Below, in pieces: positions 22,669 through 41,504 of a DNA stretch of 64,000 nucleotides. Source of the DNA: Bugula neritina. Lineage: Eukaryota > Bryozoa > Gymnolaemata > Cheilostomatida > Bugulidae. Position numbers and translations under genes: made by a program. The DNA lies in the NCBI GenBank assembly GCA_964035545.1, contig OZ037773.1, positions 10,604,251 to 10,668,250 of the forward strand. The letters are read 5' to 3'. The notes under the pieces were generated by a model. It made no database searches and was not told the origin of the DNA. It was given only the letters and a program-made list of their open reading frames with translations. Within the stretch, counting starts at the first letter, position 1. Every line of letters starts with the position of its first letter.

Positions 22669-23870
22669 TACAAAGAAAGAGTGGTATATACTATATAGTA
22701 GGGAAGTAAAGAGAGAGAGAAAGAGAGAGGGGGGGTACCTGTTAGCCCGACTTTCTTCTTACAGGTACCACAGCGGTTACGTTTTTTAGTCTTAGTCTCA
22801 GAGGAGGGGGTGGCGGGTCTCTCAGGGTCAGACTTGTCGGCCGGATGCTCAGGTTTAGAGGAAGCTGCTGCTGCTGCCGAGGGTGAAGGGACGTCTGCAC
22901 TGTCGGTAGAGGGAGCTGCCGGCTGTGACGCAGTAGTGGAGCTCTGTTCTAGCGTGGGAGACTTAGCGAGTGTAGTTACTGTGGGCACTGCTGTCTCTAC
23001 AACACCAGATACCTATAGAGCTGAGATATGACACTCTTACCTATAGAGCTGAGATATGACACTAAACTCTTACCTATAGAGCTGAGATATGACACTCTTA
23101 CCTATAGAGCTGAGATATGACACTACACTCTTACCTATAGAGCTGAGATATGACACTAAACTCTTACCTATAGAGCTGAGATATGACACTCTTACCTATA
23201 GAGCTGAGATATAACACTAAACTCTTACCTATAGAGCTGAGATATGATGCTGCCGCTGAGAGTGCTGCCGCTGACCTGGGACTGGCTCTACCCGCTGTCG
23301 ACTCACTGCCAGTGTTAGTGGATTGTTTCCTTTTGAGAGCATCTTTATAGCACTTGGAGCACATGCCTGAGAACTGGGGGTTGCCTGGCATATGGAATAT
23401 CGTATTATAGTATATATTCACTAGTGTATATATAGAATATTGTAGTATATATTCACTAGTATATATATAGAATATCGTATAGTATATATTTACTAGTACA
23501 CAACTGTCAGTGTGAATGAGAAATCACCACTTTGGTTGAGAACAAAGAAAGGATATCATATTTTACTGGTTGACATTTTAAGTATGATTAGGAGGTTTGG
23601 GTTATTCATTATAATACAACAGCACCATGACAACTACTATAACTACTAGCTGACTAGTAACTGACTACTAACTGACTGGTAACTGACTACTATAACTACT
23701 AGCTGACTGGTAACTGACTACTATAACTACTAGCTGACTGGTAACTGACTACTATAACTACTAGCTGACTGGTAACTGACTCCTGGGTACTCACCAAAAA
23801 AGCCACACCCTCCACTGCATAACGTCACGGCTGAACAGCCCTGCTCTGTGTTTTTATCATTTTGAGCCAT
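22370..23870 (-). CDS. A20/AN1 zinc-finger protein of the ZFAND5/ZFAND6 type
   Basis: Family members bind ubiquitin through the A20 finger and the proteasome or partners through AN1, acting in protein degradation and NF-kB control. Exons: 23795-23870, 23229-23384, 22739-22996 and 22370-22518. The sum is 639 nt, 212 residues (human ZFAND6 208, ZFAND5 213). The A20 finger is at residues 18-37 (C-x3-C-x11-C-x2-[14 protein letters not shown]). A Ser/Ala/Pro-rich low-complexity linker follows, then AN1 at about 150-190 ([26 protein letters not shown]), and the conserved end [12 protein letters not shown]. The third exon acceptor was chosen as TGTTGTAG|AG because it keeps phase; the nearer CTATAG lies in a satellite copy and breaks the frame. 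Intron 2 is a satellite of the exon 2 donor; intron 3 contains a GT microsatellite. Confidence 0.95.
22551..22667 (-). repeat. GT microsatellite in ZFAND intron 3
   Basis: Long GT dinucleotide tract with occasional GA and AT interruptions. Confidence 0.95.
23015..23228 (-). repeat. Satellite of the ZFAND exon 2 donor
   Basis: About seven units of alternating 28 and 33 bp containing cttacctatagagctgagat. On the gene strand each unit reads ATCTCAGCTCTATAG|GTAAGAG, the last 15 bases of exon 2 plus its 5' splice site. Confidence 0.9.
23635..23785 (-). repeat. 31-bp minisatellite in ZFAND intron 1
   Basis: Four to five copies of a unit containing tgactactataactactag, close to the donor of exon 1. 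Confidence 0.85.
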
Positions 23871-24124
23871 AATTCAGATATTGTGATAATGTGATATGTA
23901 GTCAGGAGATGGGAGTTATATTCCCGTCCCTTGTCGTGTGGGTGCCCGGAGTATGTGGTGATATATGATGTATATGTCGGAGGTTGGTGTTCGCTGTAAC
24001 CTGCAGCAGTGAAAGATAATGTTCAGAGGACTGTATCAACTAGTCACAGTGTCAACACGTGATGAACTAGTCACAGTGTCAACACGTGTTTATCTGCTCA
24101 CTACTAAACAGATGATCATTACAT

Positions 24125-24265
24125 AGCAGAGTAGTGAGTGAGTGAGTGGGTTAGTAAGTGAGTGAGTGAGTGGGTTAGTAAGTAAGTGAGTGAGTGGTAG
24201 TGAGTGAGTGAGTGGTAGTGAGTGAGTGAGTGAGTGAGTGAGTGGTAGTGAGTGAGTGAGTGGTA
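24125..24265. repeat. GTGA microsatellite
   Basis: AGTGAGTG tetranucleotide array with GGTTAGTAAGT interruptions. Confidence 0.9.
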
Positions 24266-24489
24266 TGATGTACTAGCACCTAGTATGACTACAGTAACTG
24301 AGAGAGTGTATAACAGCTAGAGTAGGCAGTTAGTAACTAGTAACTAGTAACTAACAAACCATTACGGCATAGATGCCAATTACTGTTAGCACAATAACAA
24401 TAAGCTTGTGATCCAATCATTCAATAGTAGAGTATTATATTGATTAGCTTCATACACCAGCTTGACAACGCTTGTGCTGGGGTAACGAA

Positions 24490-24770
24490 TACTCAACACA
24501 TTACATATTATACACTATCAACATATTACATAGCATACACTATCAACATATTATACACTATCAACATATTACATATCATACACCATCAACATATTACATA
24601 TCATACACTATCAACATATTACATATTATACACTATCAACATATTACATAGCATACACTCTCAATATATTACATATCATACACTATCAACACATTACATA
24701 GCATACACTCTCAACACATAACATAGCATACACTATCAACATATTACATATCATACACTCTCAACAGTTA
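24490..24770. repeat. 25-bp minisatellite
   Basis: About eleven copies of atcaacatattacatatcat plus 5 bp, with shorter 17-bp variants. Confidence 0.9.
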
Positions 24771-25429
24771 GTTTCACATGAGATCGGTAGTATACTCTCA
24801 GTTACTAGTCGTTACCAGTTGCTATTCGGCTGCACGAGTTGCTACGTCACGCGTCTACGTGTGCGCAGGGTGAATCACTGGACGATGACTGGCGAATTAC
24901 AATAGAAGTTGCCAGCAAAGGTCACCTCAAGTTCACCACGATCAGCTGATGTAATTACTTTAGAATAAACAAAGAGCTGGTAAACACTTAGCAATGTCCG
25001 CGGATCTAGGGGCATATGTTTTAGTTATGTATGCACCAACTCGAGGGCAATAGTGTTTACTGGGAACTCAAGTGTGGCCCATTGTACTGTAGCGCATTTC
25101 AGCCATCTTGGAGACATCTTGGAGACGTATTACCAGCTCTAACCACTGACTACTAGTACCAGCACGTAAGGGCTGTTTGGCAGATAATAGACGTGATAAG
25201 CACACGATACGATTAACATTAGCCAGCTTGTACAACACAGTTGTTGACCAACGCCATCCCTCTATTATAACTATTCAACATGGCCGCGCAGTAACCACCA
25301 TACGAGTTGCTGCATATTGTACTATATACTGTCAGTACTGAGAGTAGAGTAGAGAGAGTGTAGAGTAGTACACTATACGTTAGTTGTATAATAAGTGAAT
25401 CACTTTGCCGTGTAAAGTGTATGTCCAGT

Positions 25430-25685
25430 GTACTAAGAAGTTAGAGTTACTAAGGAGTTAGAGTTACTAGGGAGTTAGAGTTACTAAGGAGTTAGAGTTA
25501 CTAAGGAGTTAGAGTTACTAGGGAGTTAGAGTTACTAAGGAGTTAGAGTTACTAAAGAGTATGAGTTACTAAGGAGTTAGAGTTACTAGGGAGTTAGAGT
25601 TACTAAGGAGTTAGAGTTACTAAGGAGTTAGAGTTACTAGGGAGTTAGAGTTACTAAGGAGTTAGAGTTACTAAAGAGTATGAGT
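25430..25685. repeat. 17-bp minisatellite
   Basis: About fifteen copies of gttactaaggagttaga. Variant order (AAGG, AAGG, AGGG, then an AAAGAGTATGA unit) recurs, giving a higher-order repeat. Confidence 0.9.
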
Positions 25686-25814
25686 AGGGCCATCATGCAA
25701 ACCAAGATTGTTTAAAAATTCTAATCATAAATAATAAATATTATAGTTATGAATAGCAGCTAGAAATAAAATTCATGCTAACTCCAAGACTTTGCATGTT
25801 GGGTACATTTACAG

Positions 25815-25960
25815 TTCAAGTAATAGCTACTAATGACTGAGATTAGCTACTAGTGACTAGTATTAGCTACTAGTGACTAGTAATAGCTACTAGTGACGAG
25901 TAATAGCTACTAGTGACTAGTAATAGCTACTATTGACTGAGATTAGCTACTAGTGACAGA
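25815..25960. repeat. 20-bp minisatellite
   Basis: Seven copies of gctactagtgactagtaata with TGAGATT variants. Confidence 0.85.
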
Positions 25961-26587
25961 GATTAGAGATGAGTCATTATTAGTATCAAATTCAAAATCA
26001 GATTCAAATCAGTAGGAGTACAAAGTATTCATATAAAATAAAATAACCACACAATCAGAATGTATCGTCAGTACTAAAGAGAGTAATATTCACAGTGTCA
26101 GGGTGCTCCTACCTATAGCATAGTGACCCTCTTCCACTCATACTAGATAAGTGAGACTAAGCGAAAAGACTAACAGTAAAAATTAGTACAGCTTAAAAAA
26201 TAAGTAGCTGCCTAAATAACTATAACCAAAGAGCTTAAGTTGAGGCTACAATAAGCAAAAACTATTACTATTCGAATGTTTTAATTTTAGGGTTGTACTA
26301 ATAATAAAACTAATAATTATAAGCATTTTTTTTATTAAAATCAATTTAAACTAAAGGAGACCTTACAAGTCATTAGGCAACTTGAAATTGCAGACACTAG
26401 ACTGTTCAACTAAATTTTCAAGTTTAGCATAAGCCCTAAGGGCTAAACTTAAGACCTATGAAGCAACTTTAGTAATAGTCATGTGCTCATAGTGATAATG
26501 CTGGTGTAGCACTTGAATTAAGGCTTACTATCAATCTTATTTACTGTTGACATTACTTCTAGTCTCTAGCATCTAGGGCCTGATACT

Positions 26588-26900
26588 GGCATGGGTATTT
26601 CTTGGAGGGACAAAATTACTAACCAAGAAGTACTACACAGAGCTAGTTTACCATCTTTAAAATGTATCCTGATTCAGAAGAACATGGGATGGCTAGGACG
26701 TATGGAGAGGATGGATCATAGCCGTTTACCTAAACAACTCCTTTATTCGCAGCTGAACCAAGGAAGGTCAACGGAACCAAGGAAGGTCCAAGCTGAGATT
26801 TAGAGTGACAAATGACAAAGATAGATATGAATAGATGGCTGGCAAATAAAGGTTAAATGCAGAAATGGATGGGGATGTCTGAATAAACCAAATTGAAAAT
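26588..26900 (+). pseudogene. Decayed non-LTR retrotransposon (LINE) ORF2 C-terminal fragment
   Basis: The translation contains GWLGRMERMDHSRLPKQLLY, then a G-R-R motif, matching the region downstream of reverse transcriptase in many animal LINEs (WLGHVERM..RLPKQLLYGEL.. family signature). The frame shifts near 26775 and in-frame stops follow (after RYE and MAGK), with remnants of the usual LRF..D..R tail. No endonuclease or RT core lies upstream, so this is a 5'-truncated, dead copy. Confidence 0.7.
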
Positions 26901-29900
26901 AGTCATTGTTGCACAGACTGCTATGATGATGATGGTAATAGTCATAATCAAGGTGAGAAAAGCAAAATCTAGACATAACTTTAATCACTAATAGTTATAG
27001 TTATAGTAATACTAATAGTTATACTAACACTAAGTCTAATACTTAAAGTTAAGTTATAACTTATGTTATGAATAATAGATTTAAGTTATAGTTATACTTA
27101 TCACCTACACGTACTCTTAGTAAGACTGTGACTTGCAGTTATTAGTATATTACTATTACTTATTAGTATTAGTAATATAAGTTAACTATAAGTTATGAGT
27201 ATAAGTATAAGTATTGCTTACACTTATTTACTTGTAAGTATTACTAATTTAAATTTCTAGTAGTTATACTTATACTTAATATTGTAGTTATATTCAACTA
27301 AGACTATAACTATAAGTATAACTACAACTTAAACCATACTGATACTACTAATTAATGATAATCAATATCATAATGATAATCTTTAACCAAAAGTATAAGT
27401 ATTAGTATAACATTAACTATAAATAATAAGATTAAGACTATTAGTATTAGATTTAATGTACTACTATTACTATTACTTATTAGTATTACTATTACTATAA
27501 CTATAACTATAAGTATTAGTTACCGTTAGTGTTACTCTAAGTCTAAGTAATAACTTGATATTAAATTAAAATTACAATCATAACACAATAACAAAGTGAA
27601 AGTGGCAATCCCTCAATGTCAAGCTTACTCAAACTCAACTTAAAACTAAAAGTAAAAGTAGAACTAAATTAAAATGTGAAACTGAATGTGAATCTGAAAC
27701 TAAAAGTAAAAGTAAAAGTTAAAGTTAAAGTTAAAGTACCTTTGAGTTTGATTATACTATAATCATTATGAACAATATTATCTTAGTTTTAAAGTCCGAG
27801 TTAAAGCAATAGTTAGAAACAAAAACCCTTACCATGTAATATGTCCAAAATGATTTCACAACCTTGTAGAATGTTCTTAGAGGAAACAAAGCACACCAAC
27901 CCCAACACAGCTGTTTTAATTTATTCGAGTGATTCAGCTGAGTTGAGTCTTTTCCGTATGTCACGTGACCACCAGCTGATTGGCCCTTGCAACCGCAACA
28001 CTAATTACAGAGATTACTCATATACTGAAGACGAAAAGTTAGAGTTATCTTCTCTAGCTTATCTACACTTTGATCGGGGAGGTAACTCTATGCTATCAAC
28101 CTTTCACCCTAGTAAATTACTACTATGCAGAATATTTAATTATGATCCTAACATAGATAAATGGTGCATGTTATGTAATAAGTGGTAGTTGTAAAAGTCT
28201 CAAACAGGTTATGGAGGGAGGGGTGCTTTCAACCCAGCCATAGCTGCTGGCAAGAGTGCATGTAACATTTACAAAGCTACTTTTAGCAAGACATACATGT
28301 TATCTACATTAAACCTATCAAATTTAGTATTGGATTCAACTGTGAACAGAATTCAGAAACCATACTCAGAACATCTTTGTACTATTAATATGGAACTGGG
28401 GCTAAATATTTCATAAGCATTTTCACCAAATTTCATCATCACAGCAGAGGCTATTGACGTACATTATTCAGAAAACCACAACACTATCGGAGTTGTGTTC
28501 ACGTAGGCAGAATATGTATTTAATTTGTGAATAGAAATGTATTACATAAAAAAGTTGAATTAACAAATTCTGAATATGCTGGTGACAACAGAACAGAGTG
28601 TTATAATTATATAGTATTACTATTACTATTACTACTTAAACTAAGGCAGCAAATCTTGATATACAATAATTATAATATACATCTTAGTAACAATATTGGC
28701 ATTGGTTAGTTATCATCTCGTGATGATAATATGTGCACACAACAGCTGGTAAAGTGGATGATAGGCAAGGCAGCGTCAGACGAGGTGTATCTGTGCAGCC
28801 AGTTGATGTGAACACAGAGCAAGTGGTGGAGATACCAGTTGATGTGAACACAGAGCAAGCGGTGGAGATACCAGTTGATGTGAACACAGAGCAAGTGGTG
28901 GAGATACCAGTTGATGTGAACACAGAGCAAGTGGTGGAGATACCAGTTGATGTGAACACAGAGCAAGTGGTGAAGATACCAATATGGTGCACACTTACAG
29001 AACCACTCTAGTAGCACAACTCATATTCAGTAAATGGTATACAGATGTAAGCAAAAATATACATTAACAAAGGTTATAGCCATGGTTACAATGTCAACAT
29101 GAAGAGTGGGCGTGTATAGAAGCGCACTACTTTGTTAAACGCAAGAAAATAAAACTTGATAAGAACTTAAGCTAGCATATAAACAAGATATATAGTAATT
29201 ATAGTTCAATATACATGTAGATCATAAAAATAATACATAGAAATCATACAGGTCATGAGTACTAGTATATCTATTATTAAATACTAATTTCAAACTGAGT
29301 CAACCTTCAAACCCAAACCCTGTAGGGAGAATAAAGTGAAAGTGACCTATAAAATCTTAGTTATCATAGAATAATAAAGCAAAGTGATCCAATAGAAAGA
29401 TAAAGGCATGAAATAGAATATGATATTGTAACAAAACACCGTTGGCCAGCAAACGCTAGCCAACCACTGGTAAAAATTATGCAGTGATACAGTAGAATTG
29501 ATCTCTCTAAGTAACTTAACACACACACTAGTAATAAAGTAATGTGTTAGACATCAGTGTACGTCAGGGAGTTATCATCCCGGCACCCTACTAACAGACA
29601 GCGATCTCTAATACACAAACCCAGCACTGGCCTCTCAGCACTGGCCTCTAAACTTAGCTCCGAGTATCAATGTCAAAGTGTAATACAGTTAGCAAAATAA
29701 ATATCATAGTGGATGTGCACAGCTTCATACTGCTACATCTCACCAAACATCTCAGTGATAGACCCGCACAGCATCAACTAAAATAAAACTCTCGACGTGT
29801 TGAGATATAAAGACTTGGAGTTCTCTAGCGGGACACGTAGGTGACACATAGAATCCTTCAGACAGTACGTAAAGCAATTGTCTGACTGTGTGTGGAACTA

Positions 29901-29958
29901 GTCTTGAAATGTACATAGAATCAGTGTTGTGGAGGCACACGCAGGGCACTACGGATGT
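26901..29958. other. AT-rich spacer without recognised gene
   Basis: 26960-27560 is an unusual stretch of TAGTATTAC/TATAAGT-like words without fixed period. 27640-27740 is AAAGTA-rich. 27955-27990 contains TCACGTGACC and GATTGGCC (E-box and inverted CCAAT words). A 36-bp satellite is at 28797-28985. The 115-residue open frame at 27841-28188 matches nothing I know. The right end is Smad 3' flank. Confidence 0.5.
28797..28985. repeat. 36-bp minisatellite
   Basis: Five copies of a 36-bp unit containing gttgatgtgaacacagagc and ggtggagatacca. Frames on both strands are open because the unit is 12 codons. Confidence 0.95.
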
Positions 29959-36360
<6,402 letters not shown>

Positions 36361-37930
36361 GATGGCTCAGTGACTGACTCAGTGAGACTATGACTATCAG
36401 TATCTATCTACGTCAAGTTTTGGCATTAACTATAGTAAAAAGTAGTGTGCAATTAGATTACTCTCTTGCATTAAGTACACTTGTTCAAGCTAGTGGCAAT
36501 TAAACTTGAAATGGTCAACTTGCAAATGTACCAACTCAAACTGCAGAACACATCGCTATCAACATGAATATCCCTTTCAGTGATACCTTTATTTTTAATT
36601 CACTGCGGCACACTCTTTTTAACAAATAAGTGCTCACATCCATACGCTCGACAGAAAGTTTAAACAACAATAATATTTTAATAGGACAAATATTTTGCAA
36701 TTTTGTTTTTTAAAAGCAAAATTCCAAAAGATATATTTGCTTTTATAAAAAGAAATATCATGAAAATTAAGTTTTAATATATAAGGTCACTAAGTGCATT
36801 TTGTTTATATTAGTCCGCGAATACGTAGTTTGGAAACTTATTACAAAACCAAATTGTATACAAGAGCAAGCAACCCTCTAAAACGGAGTAGCCCATAAAG
36901 AGGAGATAACTATCAGGTGTTAGGAGAATAATCAAGTTTGTTGAATAATAGAAAAGACTATAAACTATATTATATATACTTTACTATATATTATCACTAT
37001 TATTATTTATTAGTATTATTATTATTGGTTGTATCACATTTAATTTAATAGTTTAGCATCGTGTCATAGACTTAGTTCCACAAGAGGCTATTATGAGCTA
37101 TAATCCTTAGGAGACTGTCAACTCTTGCGGACACTTCTCCCACTCACTGAGCTGTGCATCACAAGTGTCAACTGGTTTTTTAATTCTTCCGCTATTTTAT
37201 TCTACTGACTGCTTGTGGTCCTCTGATCCCTCCATACATCAGTTCTCTCAATCACTTTGTCTATGTCGCTCTTTTACAACGGTTTTGTTCTTTTGATTTA
37301 CTGATTATTATTTATTGTTGTTATTTTTGTTATTAAATATTTATTCAATCCAAATTAAAGTCAATAGATGAAAGCTATTTTTTTTCTAGTAATTAGTTGT
37401 GTAAAATATATATAACCATGTATAAAATACTAGATAAATACACTAACCATGTATAACATACTAGATAAATACACTAACCATGTATAATATACCATGATAA
37501 TATACACATGGTTTTATGTTGTATGAAACACCAACATGGTTCCTTATTATTTTCAAGTAAAATTGCTATAGATGGATTCTTATAAAGTTAGGAACAATGA
37601 AGAAGTGAGTTTGTGTAGGCATATAAATATACTGCTATCAGATATACATGTACTCTGTACAGCATAATGTATAGCATAAACATAGCAATTCTCAAATTAG
37701 CAAATAGAGGCCACAAGTTGCATGCAGAAATACTTTACAAATAAATAAGATTATAATCTAAAGGAATACTAGTAACTGTTTGATATAAGTTACCATGATA
37801 AGTCAAGGCAAGTATTTCTAGAAAAATAGACGATATATATAATAGCAGGAAGCATTGCACTATGGGAAGGTACACTTGGTGCCATCTCGCTGGTATGTAC
37901 AGCCACAGTATAATAGCAAGAAGCATTGCA
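36361..37930. other. Spacer between Smad and Reeler genes
   Basis: Presumed Smad promoter side and Reeler 3' untranslated region. Mostly unique AT-rich DNA, with three copies of accatgtataa/actagataaatacact at 37410-37500. No exon recognised. Confidence 0.5.
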
Positions 37931-37990
37931 CTATGGGAAGGTACACTTGGTGCCATCTCGCTGGTATGTACAGCCACAGTTGACAACAGA
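37855..37990 (-). repeat. 63-bp tandem duplication of the Reeler 3' coding end
   Basis: The segment holding the last ~18 codons and stop of the Reeler gene (around gcactatgggaaggtacac) occurs twice in direct repeat, at about 37851-37913 and 37914-37976. The gene ends in the upstream copy; the second copy lies in the 3' UTR. Confidence 0.9.
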
Positions 37991-40900
37991 GAACATCAGC
38001 CCGGGGAAACAGAAGAACGTCTCAGAGTTGGGAAACATCCGGTACCTTGTGCAGCCGGTGCCGGGCACAATCTGAAACCGTGGAGCTCCGAGGGGTTTAC
38101 ACCAAGAATATCCATCTGTGTATATGTAGGCCAGTGTACCTATACAATAGCAAGTATATGAGTGGTGGTGTACCTATACAATAGCAAGTATATGAATAGT
38201 GGTGTACCTATACAATAGCAAGTATATGAATAGTGGTGTACCTATACAATAGCAAGTATATGAATAATGGTGTACCTATACAATAGCAAGTATATGAATA
38301 GTGGTGTACCTATACAATAGCAAGTATATGAATAATGGTGTACATATACAATAGAGAGACAGTGACCTATATAAAGTGACCTATATACAGTGACCTACTT
38401 CCAGAAGTTTTAAAATCGGCCGTGTCCTTGAAAATAGGCCTGAAAGTTGTGGAGGAACCAGTAGCAGTGACTTGATGCTTGCCTTTGAGTCCTTCACCTT
38501 TGTTGGTGGTCAGTGAATCATGGATGACCTTGACACTGCCTGATGGAGTTACAGTTACTTTCTGATGATTCATGTGGTCGGCCAATGGGTTCTCAATGCT
38601 GTGAAGAATATCGCTGTCAATCTCTCCGAAATATTTCAAAGGTGTCTGACGGTCACATTGCAACCAGAAACTGACTTTCCCGGGGCTAGTCTCCACTCCG
38701 ATAGAAAACCTAAGAAACATAACAGTCAGTTGACTCACAGAGATATAACAGTCAGTTGACTCACAGAGATATGAAAGTCAGTTGACTCACAGAGATATAA
38801 CAGTCAGTTGACTCACAGAGATATAACAGTCAGTTGACTCACAGAGATATAACAGTCAGTTGACTCACAGAGAGAACACAACTCTGAGAATAAATGTGAC
38901 GACTAAGCAAGGATGGAGGTTGCTGACTCACCTGAAAAACAGAGTACCTAGGTTGTTGGGCGGAGCTCTCCATGTGAATGAAACTTTAGAGACTGATTGC
39001 TGATTGGCTAACTTCACACTGTTGGTTACCATACGACCAGAGTTACAAATATTATCCCCACTGATAAACTCTCCGACAGCGTTTCCTTTCTGATCCACTA
39101 CTTCCACATTGTAGTACTTGGCTGTTTGCTGCCTGCTCGTTGATAGCAGCAGCACTAAAATAAAATCAAATAGTAGGCTATGTAGCTTCACTGTGTGTAG
39201 AATTACATTGTACAATGAGTCAAAAGGCCGAAAAGTAAGTATTTATACTGAGAAGTAACTATGTATACTGAGAAGTAAGTATGTATACTGAGAAGTAAGT
39301 ATGTATACTGAGAAGTAAGTATGTATCCTGAGAAGTAAGTATGTACACTGAGAAGTAAGTATGTATACTGAGAAGTAAGTATGTATACTGAGAAGTAAGT
39401 ATGTATACTGAGAAGTAAGTTGTCATAAAATTGAAGAAGAGATCATTGAGAATCACTGAGCTCCAAAACTGAAGCTAGTAATCAGATATACATGTAGTTT
39501 GGAAAACTGTTGACAGATGGAGACGCTAACTCCTGATTCAGCTATAAATACAATTAGCATAATGTAACATGAGTTACAATGCATCATACGGTGTACTTAG
39601 CAAAGTAGCGCAGGTTATTATATACATATATAAACATATACAGGTGTTGCTGGGTTCCAGCATACATTAAAACCTTCTACCCACGTGCATTAGTAGTGTA
39701 ATTACATGGCAGTAGATCTAACAGGTTGGCCAAGATAAAACATATTGCAAACTATCAAACTGCTATATTCCAGCCTAGTGTTTAGGTTTAGTGTAGATTA
39801 GTTGGGAATATGCTTGATGGGTGCGTGAATGATGGAAAGATATGCAGTAAAAGGTGAGGTTTAATTATTAGCATTTGAATGGTAGCTGGTTACACCCAAG
39901 TGAAAGCATGTAAATTTTATGTTCAACTACATACTGTGTTAAAAGATAATATGCTAAAAACTATTGCAAGTAGTTTATTCTATAAATAGTTTACCATGTA
40001 TCACACTAAATACTTACAAGAAACACTGTGAACACAATTACGAGTTATTACTGTGCATGTAGTGTACCATGTATGCACACATGTAGCACACAGTGTATGC
40101 ACACACACATGTAGCACACAGTGTAGGCCTATACACACATGTAGTACATAGTGTAGGCCTATACACACACATGTAGTATACAGTGTACACACACATGTAG
40201 CACACAGTGTAGGCCTATACACACATGTAGTACATAGTGTAGGCCTATACACACACATGTAGTATACAGTGTACACACACATGTAGCACACAATGTATGC
40301 ACACACATGTAGTGTACAGTGTACACACACACATGTAATACACAATGTATGCTCATAAAAGAAAGGATTATTGGAGCACTAAATACTCTAAATTGCTTTC
40401 TAATAGGCAAGATACAGTCCATCAATTTCCACACCGATGCTGGTGGGCTGGGACACCCCCCCCCCCACCAAAAGCACTGAGATGTGATGACAGGTTGCTA
40501 GGCTACAGACCATACTAGCTGACAATGCAGCTAGAGCATGTAATGTAGATGGAGGTGTAATGACCACCAACTAATGGTAACATTATGCTCCATTAGCATC
40601 TCTTTATTGGTTACAAATTGGCAGTGCAACGAGCCAAGAAAAATTGAGTGAAGCAAGGAGAAATTTAGAGAATTTGAGAGATGTTGAGTATGAAGTGCAT
40701 TAGTATAGCATAACGAGTATAGCGTAATGAGTATATGCAACACCAAAACACGGGAGAAACTTTTACAGTAACGACAGTAAAGTCTCTAAGTGCTGCTTTG
40801 TCTGTGAGGGTAGAGTGAGGCCAAGGAGGAAACGAATTACGCCATATAAGTCCTTTTACATATACTTACATTATTTGCATAAGTCTTTTTGCATATACTT

Positions 40901-41128
40901 ACATTTCATGGGCTGTCCTGGTCTGTAGATGTAAGTTGATAGACTGAGCACTGCAAAGGTACACATAGATGTCTCCTTCTTAGCTCCAGGAATAGACTGG
41001 ATGAGATCTGATATGAGTGGACATTGAGTTACCTCCCCTGGGGAGCTTTCACTGAGACTGCCCGTAGATACATGTGGTAAAGTTATCACTAGCAGTAGAC
41101 ATAGACTCAGTACCTGGTGATGGCACAT
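37931..41128 (-). CDS. Secreted protein with a Reeler-like domain
   Basis: Exons: 40903-41128, 38932-39154, 38399-38709 and 37931-38115; 945 nt, 314 residues. The start ACCATGTGCC has a good context and opens a signal peptide (CHHQVLSLCLLLVITL, cleavage near STG-S). Residues ~25-155 look like a Reeler beta-sandwich: TYIYRPGQPMK, VVDQKGNAVGEF, then KVSFTWRAPPNNLGTLFFR followed by FSIGVETS. Reeler domains occur in reelin, spondins, ferric-chelate reductases and small defence proteins. The middle (~155-255) has no family I recognise. The last 60 residues are Cys-rich (YSWCKPLG, FFCFPG, NCGCTYQ), which suggests disulfides. No transmembrane helix follows, so secretion is inferred. Exon 3 ends at donor GGAA|GTAGGT, chosen for phase. 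Confidence 0.75.
38130..38398 (-). repeat. 34-bp satellite and donor copies in Reeler intron 3
   Basis: Six copies of a 34-bp unit containing tacctatacaatagcaagta. Beside exon 3 the gene strand reads GTAGGTCACTGTATATAG then GTCACT twice more, three donor-like steps. Confidence 0.85.
38712..38875 (-). repeat. 26-bp satellite in Reeler intron 2
   Basis: Six copies of acagtcagttgactcacaga plus gatata. On the gene strand each has CTGTGAGTCA, similar to the donor CAG|GTGAGTCA that ends exon 2. Confidence 0.9.
39233..39425 (-). repeat. 20-bp satellite in Reeler intron 1
   Basis: Ten copies of ctgagaagtaagtatgtata. Confidence 0.95.
40060..40345 (-). repeat. ACACATGTAG satellite in Reeler intron 1
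   Basis: Irregular units of cacacatgtagtacacagtg with a GTAGGCCTAT variant that recurs four times. Confidence 0.9.
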
Positions 41129-41504
41129 GGTGGGTACACAGACTAAGTTTAGTTGACTGTTGTACTGTAAGCTCACCCCAGTAGTCCAGAGCAGGCAGTG
41201 TGCAGAGACATGGCGTTCAAACCTCTAGAGTGATGCGTTAACATATGTTACTACACAGTACCGACACTATACAGTACAGACTCTGTTGTTACTATGCAGT
41301 ACCAATTCTGTTGTGATGTGAGAGAGAAGTGATGTATTAATGTATGTTACTATGCAGTACCGACACTAGAGAGAGTAAGGTGGTACAAGCAGCTCCACCT
41401 GAGATGATCCTGTACTGAGGAATGAAGTAATCCACTTAGATACCTTCTTGCATCATTTGATTCAGTTGAATAGTTCTGCTAGGGATTACCAACCCAATAT
41501 ATAA

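Larger units (their letters stand above)
23871..26580. other. Spacer upstream of ZFAND
   Basis: Presumed promoter side of the ZFAND gene. Satellites lie at 24125-24265 (GTGA), 24490-24770, 25430-25685 and 25815-25960. A GC-richer stretch near 24780-25300 contains CTACGTCACGCG, CRE-like; this could be a promoter or 5' exon, but nothing proves it. Confidence 0.45.

Noticed and set aside
22997-23014. CTATAG at the array edge as acceptor of ZFAND exon 3
   Set aside because: Phase does not fit the donor of exon 2. TGTTGTAG a few bases later restores the frame and gives a continuous protein.
27841-28188. 115-codon plus-strand ORF
   Set aside because: No recognisable family, no exon-like neighbours, composition like the flanks. 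Length is compatible with chance in this window.
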